This document shows, piece by piece, positions 53,411-64,000 of a stretch of 64,000 nucleotides of DNA. Source of the stretch: Diphasiastrum complanatum (lineage: Eukaryota > Streptophyta > Lycopodiopsida > Lycopodiales > Lycopodiaceae); the NCBI GenBank assembly GCA_029204225.1, contig CM055095.1, positions 67,667,940 to 67,731,939 of the forward strand, written 5' to 3'. How positions within the stretch are numbered: position 1 is the first letter of the stretch; every line of letters starts with the position of its first letter. The translations under genes were made by a program, and so were the position numbers. The notes below the pieces were generated by a model. That model was not told the origin of the DNA. It searched no databases and worked only from the letters and a program-made list of their open reading frames with translations.

Positions 53411-54025
53411 GACACTGCATCAACACGTCAGGGGCATGGCATCAGCTAACATCGACATCGAAGTCTTCGACTTCTCAACTAAATTGACTTAGCAGCATAG
53501 TGCCTTAATCCCATTTTGTAAAGTATAAACCTTAATTGGAGGTCACTAACAAAGCAAGGCGGTTACAGCCCAAAGCGGTGACGGTGCCTAATATCCACTC
53601 TTCTCTCCACTAATCAGGCATCACCGACTACTCTCATGTGCATCTGTCATTGTGATGATAAGATCAATAGATCAGAATTTAATCAAGACAGTGTAAGATA
53701 TAGTGATAATTGATTCAAGCAAGAGCGCAATAGATCGTTCTTCCTCTTTGTTATACCAAAGTATTGTTTCAGGAAGAATGCACCTTGTATTTGCATTCAA
53801 ACTTGTACAATTTGCGATCATAGAATTCCTATTCCAGCAATCTGAATCGTCTAGTACTTGGTCGAATGCATTATCATTTTGTTCTGATTCATTGATTCAT
53901 GCCATGATGATAAATTATTCCTATATGAAATATTCATATGATTGATAATTTTGTGTTGATAATAAGCTCTAGCTCTTGATCCGATAATGCTTCTGCAAAG
54001 CGCATTTTTCTTTTGTGTTCGCCTA

Positions 54026-54260
54026 TGAAATCTTTACTGGTAGACGTTGTGCACGCACCGAGAAATCTGACATTGCTCCGATTTCTAGCAAATCATGTAT
54101 CATTATTTAAGAGAGAAAGTGCAAAGCAAGGAGGTATCATTAGTCTACTGCAGGACAGAATCAATGGCAGCAGATTACTTCACAAAGGCCCTATCAAAGA
54201 TACATCATCTCAGATTCAACGACATGTTAAATCTGAAGATCAAAACTTTTCAGGATCCAC
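54026..54260 (+). pseudogene. Copia RNase H C-terminus, right copy
   Basis: Mirror of 35556-35790, with the same AADYFTKALSKIHHL motif and the same upstream stop. It is followed by the polypurine tract ATTAAGGGGGAG (54261-54272). Confidence 0.88.
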
Positions 54261-54272
54261 ATTAAGGGGGAG

Positions 54273-54665
54273 TGTTGAAATTCGATGCTCAGCCTCAAAT
54301 CCATTTGTTAATGAGCATCTTGAAAACTTCACAAATCCCAGAAACAGAAGGCTCGAGTTTTTTCCAGAAGATCGAAAAATCCAGTATCGGATTTTTCCGA
54401 CCCAATGTAACTCTTGTCAAAAAGGAATTTTTCGACCCTGGATCGGATCGGATCGAGGATGCACATTTGTTTGATCCATCGTTTGAACTATTTTGCTGCT
54501 AATTGTACAAAGTCGATCCTGCTTCTGCTTCAAGTCGATGTATTGCATAGACAGTTCGACTTGTGTGAGTAAGACTGCATGCTATTATAGAGAGAGAATA
54601 TTTACATAGTATATGATGCTCAGGAATTGAATTCAGTTGAGTCGGAGTGAAGATTAACTCCAACA
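54273..54665 (+). mobile_element. Copia 3' LTR (393 bp), right copy
   Basis: TGTTG...CAACA ends, same length as 35151-35543. Its 3' flank matches the left arm, so it was copied with the arm rather than inserted independently. Confidence 0.85.
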
Positions 54666-55353
54666 TATTTCAATGAACTTGATGGGAAGGCGAGAGGACT
54701 TATGTTGATTATATATGTAAAGCAGAGTGGAAACCATCTCTTGTACATGATGGTTGACTATATAGCACCGACATATATGATATGGTGTGTTGCTAAGAAG
54801 GAGTTTTGACGTAGCTTTTGGAGTAGTTACTCGGACACTAATATAATTTTGTAAGCTTTTAAAAAGGCAACTATGGGAGTGCCAATTATTATCAAGTCTC
54901 AAAGGATGGCGATTCCTAAACCCTATAATCATGCAAGGGATTCACTCTTGCATGTATGTGAAGTAAATCTAGAACCATATTGTTCATTTTTTTGTAAATC
55001 ATATTGTATTAGTGAACTTGATGAAACCATTTTTTTGATAGTGTTTAGTATTTATGTTTTTTTTGCATAATGTGTTGGTGTGGTTTGATGTTGCCTAATT
55101 TTACCTTGTTACGTTAGACATGCATAATGTATGCATGCTTGTGTAATGGTTGAAGTAATTGCTATTAGTCTGATTATTAAGGGAATGGTATAATTGCCCT
55201 TGTAGAGGAAAATTTTGAGATATTATTGGTGCACCGTGCAACTCCACATGTATGGTTGTTGGCATGCCAATTGGTTTAGTTCATGCAGGGTTGACGTTGG
55301 AATATAAGCCTATGATTTTATCAATGCAATCACTTTCGTACACTTTTGCCACG
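54666..55353. other. AT-rich stretch without a recognisable gene
   Basis: Mirror of 34463-35150; no features beyond those noted there. Confidence 0.45.
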
Positions 55354-56293
55354 TATCAAGCTTAAGCAAATTTCTGAATGAAGTTTTGTATGTTTTATTT
55401 AGATGAATATGAGAGCATAGCAGTGTGGTTTGCATTCAATGAGTATGTTAACACTGCAATGTACATAGGTCCAGACTCCCTGGTCATTATTAATTTTTCA
55501 TCAAAGCTTATTACATAGTACACATCATGGTTCAACTTTCAAGAGTACTAGGACAAGGCACAATACATTATATAGAGTAAATATGAGTGTGTAAACGTAA
55601 ACTAAAAGGTCTTGAAATCTTAAATAAAGAAATTTACAAAGGAAGACAAAAAAAAATTATGTAGGAAATAGAAGTTTAGAAATGGAAAGTTGTAGGATCT
55701 TAGACTTTCCACTAAAATTTGTGCAGTAAAAGTGATCCTATCCTTTTCGAAGTTAAGGACTAGGTATTCGTCATGACCTGCTGTAGCACTCCGTTGGAGC
55801 GGCGAGGGTGGCTACAGCACGTAGCCCACCATTGGATGATGAATACTAGACGTAGCAGTTGCATATCTACGGTGAAAATTAAAAACGTTTTAGAACCTCT
55901 ACTATGGCTCAAAATCTGCCTCATCCTAGCCAACCGGATGATGCCACATGTTCGATATCGCGCCTCACAAATGCTATGGATTCAAAAGGTGGAAAAACTA
56001 GGATTCTCATAACTCCAATTTTATAGTAGATTTTAGTAGGGTATAAGTGGCAAGAGGTTTTTCCCAAGCACTAGTGTTTATGTTCCATCCTTAACCGAAT
56101 TTCCTTTGGATCAGGACCCGACCCAGTTATACCCTGATGGGGCCACCCCGAACTAGCTGGTACAATGTGAAATTGGGAGCGAGCGAGCGAGGATGCAAGC
56201 CATATAGATAGAAGAGGAGCAGTTAGAGTGATATGGATCGACGGATTTGCAAATATATATGGCGATCCAAAGAAAGCTTTCAAATGTGTTTGA
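55354..56293. repeat. 0.94-kb interspersed repeat, right-arm copy
   Basis: Inverted copy of 33523-34462, very similar to it and more so than to the spacer copy at 41177-42101. It replaces the CRM gene's 5' end at the same base, so the junction predates the palindrome. Confidence 0.9.
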
Positions 56294-58369
56294 GTTTTCT
56301 TTCCAGAATCAGTCATTTTCTCAAATGACACGCAGTAGGGCTAAGAATGATGTCAGTGAGGCTACTGCCATGCCTATAATTTCTCTTCAAATTCTCATCA
56401 TTATCAGCTTAGTCCAAAACAATCAATGCAAGTTTCTAGCTCTTCTCGGGAGAAAGAGGAAGGTTCAGCCATTTCTGGGATTGCAGAAAAGCTACGTAGC
56501 ATAAAAGACCTTAGCCATACCAAAGTAGGGCTTCAGCAGCAACAAAGTATTCATCGACTTCCGAGCCCACTCTTTGTTCCAGCTGTGGGAGAGCCTTTCT
56601 TCCCTTACCTTGATAAGAGCTGGAGCACTCCTGATCATCCGATTCCTGCACCAGGAAGTTCTCAATCATTGGAAACGGACTGCAAGTTTCCTTGGGAGAG
56701 AGCTGCTGCAGATGCAATTGGAACTGATAAGGCCCCTCTACACAAACCCGAAAGCGTGAAGCCTCCATCTTTGGCGGAGCTTCTCATCCCACAGCCAGAG
56801 CTGAGGAGACTGAGAACTCTTGGTATCCGACTCGAGAAACGCTTGAAAATCGGTAGACTTGGAGTCACAGATGGTATTGTGGCTGGCATCCATGAGCGCT
56901 GGCGTAATTCTGAAATAGTAAAAGTGAAATGTGAGTGTCCTTCAGCTTTGAACATGAGGAAGATTCACCAAGACTTGGAGAGAAAGACTGGAGGGTTGGT
57001 GATTTGGAGATCTGGAGGTGCAGCAATGGTATACAGAGGTAAGGATTATAGTGGCCCAGCTCCTAAGGCGATGATTGACAGTGTTTCATTAGAAGAAGTA
57101 GAGGAGGTTTCATCCGAAGAAGAAGACAAAGAAGATGAAAATGAGGCTTCTTTTGATCCTGATTCCGAGCAAATTGCTATGGCGAACCCCTCAGAGCCAC
57201 AGGGCAATGATCTTGACTTATTTGCTTGTGATCTCGAGTATGAAACAGAAATGGATCATTTTTTGGACGATCTTGGACCTCGATACAAGGATTGGACTGG
57301 GAGCAAACGGCCTGTTCCTGTAGATGGTGATGTACTCCCTCCAGTTGAAGCTACCTTCAAACCACCTTTTCGGCTTTTGCCTTATGGAGTTCATCCAAAA
57401 CTAAGCAATGTAGAGATGACAAATCTCAGGAGACTTGCTAGATCACTGCAACCTCATTTTGCGCTTGGAAGAAATAGAGGTCATCAAGGATTGGCTATGG
57501 CTATTGTTAAGCTGTGGGAGAAATGCGAGGTCGCCAAAATTGCCGTGAAGAGGGGTGTGCAAAACACAAATGGCGAATTGATGGCCGAAGAGCTTAAGCT
57601 GCTCACAGGAGGTGTACTCCTTTCTAGAGATAGGGAGTTCATCACTTTATACAGAGGAAAAGATTTTCTTCCCCAGGCTTTGGCTGAAGTTCTTGCAGAG
57701 AGAGAAGCCATGACAAAAGCTCTGCTGGAACAAGAGGAGAGAGTAGGAAAAGAGAACATTGTGCACTCAGAAAGGAAAGAAGCTGGCGAGCTTATGCCAA
57801 CGTCATCTAGTATTGTGTCCCAAGCGTCAGAGGTCGAAGTGAATTCTAACATCTTGGTAAATCATGAGGAGCTGCCAAGAGACAGGATAGCTGCAATCAA
57901 AGCTGCGAGAGTACTCGAAGCTCAAAAAAAGCAGCGGCGACTGGCTGTTGCAGTACAGCGAAAAACAAAAGCGGAAGAAGAGTTAGGGAAAGTTCAGAAA
58001 CTACTAAAACCTTCCGATCCACCCGCTGACCGGGAGATGATATCTGATGAGGAGAAGCATATGTTTCGAAAATTAGGCCTCAAAATGAATGCATTTTTGC
58101 TTGTAGGTAGACGTGGAGTTTTTGATGGAGTCATTGAAAATATGCATTTGCATTGGAAGCACAGAGAATTGGTCAAATTAATCTACAAAGGAAAGAACAG
58201 AGCAGAAATTGAAGAAACTGCAAAAATGCTGGCACACGAAAGTGGAGGGATTCTAGTTGGGATTGTTCCGACATCGAAAGGCCAGGCTATCATAGTTTAT
58301 CGTGGAAAAAACTATCAAAGGCCACCAAGGCTAAGACCTGAGAATCTACTCACCAAAAGAGAGGCTTGA
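56247..58369 (+). pseudogene. CRM-domain splicing factor copy with 94-bp deletion (right)
   Basis: Same gene as 31353-33569. The bases equivalent to left 33346-33439 are absent, with the junction at 56376/56377. The 94-bp loss shifts the frame, so translation from 56247 ends at 56504. The remaining frame, open from an internal ATG at 56426, encodes 647 residues with all three CRM domains intact and identical in layout to the left copy. It could in principle make an N-terminally shortened protein, but would lack any transit peptide, and it meets the same TGA at 58367-58369. Confidence 0.88.
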
Positions 58370-59103
58370 GAAAGGTTCACAGAGAGTCAACGACGTGAGT
58401 CTTTGGAGCGGCATATATTGCATTTGGAAAAGCAGATACATCACTTGAGGGATGATCTTGAAAATCAAGAAGGCAACATGCAGGAAAATGTTGCTGATAC
58501 TGATGGACTGGTGAGTGATTTGGTTTCAGGAAAGTGTTCTGAGCACATTGACGAGAGTAAACAAGAAGTGGAGATACTGCCAGCTGAAAAATCACATGCA
58601 GAGGAGGACAAAAATAAAGTGAAGGGCTTAAGGCAAAGAAAAAGGGTTTGGGTCCAATTTTTAGAGCTGATCCACTTACAAATAAGGAGAAATTGGTTTT
58701 GAGGAAGCAAGCACTTAAGCTGGCGAAACCTTGCCATTTCCATGTTGGGAAGAGTAATGTTGTGGGAGGAATTATCAGAGCCATACGAAGCTATTTCCAA
58801 CTTCATGCACTTGTGAAGATCGGTGTTAAGGGGAAAGCAAGGGGAACTGCTGTGGCAGAGATTGTGCAAGAAATAGAGGATGGGACAGGAGGAGTTCTGG
58901 TTTCTCAAGAGCCCTGTAAGCTAATATTTTATCGTGGCTGGCCAGAAGGGCAAGAGCAACCATCTTCAAGCTTGAGCACAGAAGAGATCTCATCTGATCT
59001 TATTGAGGCAATGAAGCTTGAAAGTGGAGATTTTGATCATGTTTATAGTTCCTATTCCAGTGAATTAGGTAACTCCCAGGTTGGAGAATATGCCGTAAAT
59101 TGA
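58370..59103 (+). pseudogene. CRM gene C-terminal part with fourth CRM domain (right)
   Basis: Mirror of 30619-31352 with the same TGA and the same frame change near 58640. Differences are few: SQRRESLERH here where the left has SQLRESLERH (the right form looks ancestral), VSDLVSG for VSDWVSG, ELGNSQ for ELDNSQ. Confidence 0.8.
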
Positions 59104-59512
59104 GGGATGCGGTAGCCGATGAACAGAGACAGACCAATGCAGCATCCCACTGAACTAGCTACTACAAAACTTACAATTGAAGCTAGTAAGTTGCAACGTT
59201 GGGGAAAACAGAACAAGTTTGTGGAATTGTGTTTGATTGAAAATTAATCTACTAGAACCTGGATCCACAACATTTGACATGTTCTAAAGCTCCAACTCAA
59301 CATCACTATTTTGCTTGCAGAAGACTATCAACCAAGCACCTCTATGTAGGGGGACTATCATGTAAAAAGAGAACATATTCTAAATCAATCATGTAAAGCT
59401 TTATTGGGACCAAAAGGATCTCTTTGTCTTCATAAATGAAAGTGTAACTCTCTTATATTACATTGAACTAAGTAGTTGTTAGTTACTTGATTATCTAAGT
59501 TATTTGCTTGCT
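59104..59512. other. Region 3' of the CRM copy, no gene
   Basis: Mirror of 30210-30618. Confidence 0.5.
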
Positions 59513-61041
59513 CATAAATAAACAATAACAAACATTGTACGTTTTCCATGGATCATTTTCAGATGAGATTATTGAAGCTCTGTAGTATTCTCTTGTGAAT
59601 GAAAGCCATGAAAAGGTCTCATGCACTCTATCGGCACAAATGGAAATGGTTTGTGAGTTCTGACCTTGGAATACAATGCTAATTGGTGGATATTGTCTTC
59701 TATTTTGAGTGTCTTGTGTCTTCAATGTTGATGCCATTGTTTCTATCCATATTTGAAATGAATATTTATATTTTGCAATGTTTCTTGGACTAGTAGGCAT
59801 ATACCATACTCGTTGCATTTAGAAAGCTTTCTGTGAGTATGATGGTTCTACAATCTACCATGATGTTTACATTAGACTCAATCAATGTTTATATTAGACT
59901 CAATCAATGAAGTGCTCCGGAGACTCATGGTGATGGACTATTGATTGTCATACATTTTTGTGAACATGATGGTTCTACAATCTACCATGATGTTTGTATT
60001 AGACTCAATCAATGAAGTGCTCCCACTCATGATGACGGGCTATTGATTGTGATACATTTAAATATAGTGTGTAGAAGAAGCATGGAAAGGATAGAAGTAT
60101 AATTTTAAGCTTGAGAAGAGACTTGTTAGTTTGAGATATGTCTCATGTGGTTGCTTATAAAGATCATTTTCAGTAGCAAGAAGTAAGACTACAAAGAATC
60201 CAACTTGGGCGAGCCCAACTTGAGCATGATGCCCAAACCCACCACATGTGGGAAGATAGATACCTCTTGTATAATGCTTCTTCGTATTATCAACTTGTGC
60301 CTATCGTATAATGACAATGCATGCCACTTCAGAGACTCTTTACTTGGTTTCACACTTCATACTTTGTCTTACATATTGGAATGACCCAACCATGAACCAA
60401 GATATGACACTAACATTCGGTGCACTATTAATGTTGCCTTGGCTCTTTGGTTTCTCGATTGGTTCTATGTAGTCATTGATTCTTGAATCTTGTGTGAATA
60501 CTGAAGACCTTGCCCATAACATAGGGGCCCCATACTTCAAGATAAATTTCTCAGTAACATGGGTATATGGTTTATGGAAGTGCCTTGATGATTGAGACAT
60601 CTTATTGGATTCATTCACGTATGAGGCATGCAAGCTTGCTTGTGACATGTGATGAAGCTCGTGTTTACTCTTGTACGAACATGTCAATAACACATGATGT
60701 ATACTTCAATTAAAATGTGCACATTAAAAACTAAGAGGATCTTATCTAGTTCGAATCGATCACTTCTTTGGGAAAGTTGTAACAACAACAATGAAAAATA
60801 CTATTCTTATTTTGCTTGTAGGCAGATGTTTGCTTAAATCGGTCTTTCACCCATATTGATAGCAAACAAAGATTTGGTTTCTATTTTCCTTACTTTATTG
60901 ATATGAACTAACTCCAATCATAACTTAACGCTTCTCAAGACAAAAGAAAAATATGGCTAGGAAGGGACTCAATTAGTTGCAAGCATATATTTATGGTAGT
61001 GCTAAAGTGAACTTGGGCTAAATAAAAATAAAAAATGTGTG

Positions 61042-61087
<46 letters not shown>

Positions 61088-61560
61088 AACGAGCAACAAT
61101 GCAAGTTGTATGAATAAGTATTCGAAGTGGCATCATCATAAAAATTCTACAAGGGATGTTACAAAAATCTTCTTGGGAGTGGCAACAAGGTCAAAACTAG
61201 GACCATGACAAGGTTTTGGAAAAACATATACTCGAGTAATTTGGAGAAGACAAAACTATTATGTCATTAACAAGGATTAGTCATTGTCTAGGTTCGCTAT
61301 ATTAAGGAAAGCATGGGAAGTTTAAGTTATATATGTACTATGAAGGTAACAATTTTAGACGATTATAGTTAATTTGTGACCAAAGTGGTGGCCCTAAGTC
61401 ATTAAGTGAAGAATTAGACTAGATGTGGGAGAAGTTGCCCGATACGTACTGATGATATGTGGCTTTGGGTTGTGGATAGATTAGTGAGTGGTTGGGCATT
61501 TAGTGAGACATTAGAATTAATAGTGGCCAGAACAATTATTGGATCTTTTGGACTACGTGA
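59513..61560. repeat. Segment A, copy 3 (inverted)
   Basis: Inverted copy of 28166-30209. Includes the 117-aa frame (60340-60693 minus), the 102-bp tandem repeat (about 59825-60060) and a CT tract (61045-61086). It keeps the GGGCGAGCCC-type sequence at about 60208 that copy 1 has and copy 2 lacks, so the three copies share differences in a mosaic fashion. Confidence 0.92.
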
Positions 61561-61605
61561 ACATCTGCGATCATCATAGCTAGATCTATAATTGTATTGA
61601 CTGTT

Positions 61606-61965
61606 GTTTAGATTCAAATGTCTAGAAAAAGATGCAAAGCAATCTAGGTGTTTGTTAAGATACATGTCATAAGTGCGAACAAAAGCAAAATAATCCCAAG
61701 CGTTGGAATGCGAGTCATCTCTAAAGTTAGATACACCATCCTTCTTCTGACAAATATAAAAAAGAAGGATCCTCGTCTCTCAACAATCTATTAGTTACCA
61801 TAAGTGTCTAACTTGCAAAGATCCAATCATGTGTTTTGCTCAACCGCTTTGCCAGACTTGCAACGCATGCACTCACATAACCTCTGTGAGAAGAAATTAG
61901 ATACAAGATTTCTTGAATATACTTCTCATTAGTAGGAATATCATCGTGACTTGTTGCTTTCACTA
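61606..61965 (-). pseudogene. ANTH-domain pseudogene, right copy
   Basis: Same gene fragment as 27761-28120 and the same TAG before TLMV. It retains the 4 bases lost on the left, so SNFRDDSHSNAWDYFAFVRT continues unbroken into YDMYLNKHLD. Still a pseudogene because of the stop, the frame change after DPSFLY and the missing C-terminal half. Confidence 0.85.
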
Positions 61966-61985
61966 TAGTGAGATTCAGATCTGGA

Positions 61986-63040
61986 GCTCGTACTCATTAC
62001 TTAGTATGACTCTCATAGCAAAGCCCACAACATGTATGAAATTAGGTGGCATATCCTGCAGAGCAACCTCTTAATTTTCTCAGAATTTTCGGCCCACTCC
62101 AAAATCCTAGCATAACCTTTTTTCAAGGATCAAAAGCAGAGCCATAGAACGATCAGGGCCTCACCCACCAGCAAACAAAATGAAGAGAGAAATCCACAAC
62201 ACCGCAAGTCAATTTCATGCTTTTTCTTGTTGTTTCATGCACTACCGATGCATCAAAAAACATGAAGGTGAAGCAAAACAAGAAATTAATCATAAATTGA
62301 GAGAAAAAACATGAAGACAATGGCGTAGACGTAGTTGGTCAGGGACAGAGGAGATGGATTAGAGGCGGAGATGGTGATGGAGATGGAGATGGAGGAGGTG
62401 AGAAAGCAAAGGTGATGGTGTGTACTGAAGCAGGGACGGTTCTAATTGATGCATGCAAATGACAACCATATAATCATGCTTTAGAATATTACATGAAAAG
62501 CTCTCTTTTGCATTTGAATATTCAATAAAAGATTTTCTCTTTACATGAGGCACCTTTCGTACGTGCCTTAGATAGAAAAAGATATTCTTTTGCTATTTTA
62601 CATTGAGTTACATGTTGGGTAAATGAGCCCTTATCCAAGGTCCAAGCCTCGAAAGTTGAGACCAACACCACACTTTATCCTTTAACATTAACTTTCTTCC
62701 AAACTCCATTGACCGACCTCAACGCATAATACTGCATTTGCAAGACAGGCTTAAAAAATACATTATATTTGCTAAGAATAGTTTAAAGTTTAAGTTCTAA
62801 CCTGTACATATCTCTCATTGGTTAAGAACAATTTAAACCTAAATGAAAGCAATGAGGTGTCCGTCTTAGAGAGTCCACTAATGATGACTTTTTTTCTTTT
62901 TCTCTCGAAAATTTAACATGATGACTTTTCTTTAACTTTCCTTCGGCTCAGCCTCACCGAGGGTCACATACATTTCCATTGCACGAGGCACTGTGGAGTC
63001 CACACTGCACTTACTGAATTCTAACTTCACCAAAACCTAA
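61986..63040. other. Stretch without a recognisable gene
   Basis: Mirror of about 26690-27740, including the purine-rich block near 62365-62400. Confidence 0.4.
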
Positions 63041-63049
63041 AAACATTTC

Positions 63050-63470
63050 ATGTGCATGTGTCAGGCCTGCCTGCCATTGCTTAAACCCTTATTATTAACT
63101 CCTGACTCAACTCAAAAAAGCGCATTGTTTTATGCTTATGAAAATGAACGAACATACACGTTACTTCGGGGGCGTAATGGACGACTCCGTGTAAGCAACA
63201 AGGGGAGGCGCGTGTCCTTTGTTCCTGGCTTCCTCGCTATGGCTATGGCTTTGATGAAAACTCTGCGCTGCTTCGCTTCGGGCTTTATTTCTGCGTAGTA
63301 ACACTGCTGCAGCGCTGCTGCTGCTGCCCACAAAATTGCTTTTCCATCGCATTTCTCAATGATAAAATGCTCACCAGCTCCCTTGCTCGAGCAGTTATCA
63401 GTCCATAAAATAGTATCCATGTTGCGATCATTTCTTTGCTTCCTTCCTTGATTCCGCACCCCATTGGCAC
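63050..63470. other. GC-richer patch, mirror of 26260-26680
   Basis: Frames on both strands kept with few changes (for example RLRVSNKGRR here, RLRISNKGRR left). No recognised domain. Confidence 0.25.
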
Positions 63471-63567
63471 AGTTATATTACATTCTCGTTTTTAGATGCT
63501 GATACTTTTATTCCCAGGAGCCAGATTTGTGTTTAGAAGAAACGGCAACGTTGCGGTAACGGTTGAT

Positions 63568-64000
63568 CTAAGAAGATAGGTAGCCAAAAACACTGCTCAC
63601 TTGTGCTGTGCTGCTGATTCTTTGCAACGGTTTTCTCCATCGGTGCAGGGCTTCACATATTTCCTGAACCAGCTGTGTATCGTTTTGGAACCTGGCTTGA
63701 TCCGTTGTTGTAGCTTTCTGAAAAATTGAATTGATGGCAACAACTTTCTGTGCTGCAGCCTCCTGTAAGCCATCGCCTGTTGGCCCACTGATCTTACTTT
63801 GTTTGGTCGTTTTCTTCTGGATGCTGGTGCCGTGGTACTTTTCAGAAGAAGAATCCTCTCTGGTGGCCATGGCGGAGACAATGCAATCACTACCTTTTCC
63901 ACCTCTTATATTGTTACCAGTAGTGGGTTTAATATGCCTGCAATTTATGTTCACCCCCAGTAAATGTGTTCTCTCTTTTCTGTCCTCGGTTTCTTTTACA
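63568..64000. other. Possible exon, cut by window end; mirror of 25730-26162
   Basis: The minus-strand frame 63568-63954 and the hydrophobic plus-strand frame are both kept. Which strand codes is unresolved. Confidence 0.25.

Larger units (their letters stand above)
52987..64000. repeat. Right arm of the giant inverted repeat (outer part)
   Basis: Reverse complement of 25730-36826, with a 94-bp deletion in the CRM gene and scattered substitutions. It continues beyond the window. Confidence 0.95.

Overview
The window looks like nuclear DNA of a land plant, most likely a large, transposon-rich genome. A fern is my best guess, from the style of the DYW-type PPR protein and the density of decayed retroelements, but the sequence does not prove it. 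It is AT-rich. Its one clearly intact large gene is an intronless PPR-DYW editing factor (9876-12560, minus). Other host-like material is a CRM-domain (CRS1/CFM2-like) splicing-factor gene present in three broken or part-broken copies, an ANTH/clathrin-assembly pseudogene in two copies, and a small uncharacterised gene at 20841-21170. Nearly everything else is Copia and Ty3/gypsy debris, a hAT-like MITE, and tandem or inverted repeats.

Layout. 1-6.6 kb: a Ty3 integrase scrap; a 2.1-kb repeat (segment A); an unclassified 302-aa ORF; a 5'-truncated Copia with one LTR; and exon 1 of the CRM gene with an apparent splice donor still attached. 6.6-14 kb: the PPR gene and its flanks. 14-17.4 kb: an internally deleted Copia (LTR, primer-binding site, gag scrap, truncated LTR) sitting inside an older Copia on the other strand. 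18.5-25.3 kb: Ty3 fragments, a hairpin-rich patch, the small gene, degenerate tandem repeats and a MITE.

25.7-64 kb is one giant imperfect palindrome. The left arm runs 25730-38129. The right arm runs in reverse from 64000 back to 52987 and resumes at 45950-45333. The right arm is therefore split by a 7.0-kb segment (45951-52986) and lacks about 630 bp of Ty3 sequence. The arms carry the ANTH pseudogene, segment A, an intronless CRM gene copy, a 0.94-kb interspersed repeat and two Copia 3' ends. The copies have decayed differently: the left has a 4-bp deletion in the ANTH pseudogene and the right a 94-bp frameshifting deletion in the CRM gene. The right arm continues past the window end. The 7.2-kb spacer (38130-45332) holds a long, broken, coiled-coil-bearing ORF of unknown family, partly duplicated in tandem around another copy of the 0.94-kb repeat.

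The best candidate for something undescribed is the segment splitting the right arm. It has two convergent genes (48.5-50.8 kb plus, a transposase-like protein with a GDxK/CxxC module; 52.4-51.2 kb minus, an acidic partner). Next to them are an evenly spaced alternating array of a 17-bp motif and a cluster of seven CACGTG palindromes. Together these suggest a two-gene DNA transposon whose superfamily I cannot assign.

I recognised no rRNA, tRNA, CRISPR or prokaryotic features. No similarity search was run; family names come from motifs read by eye.
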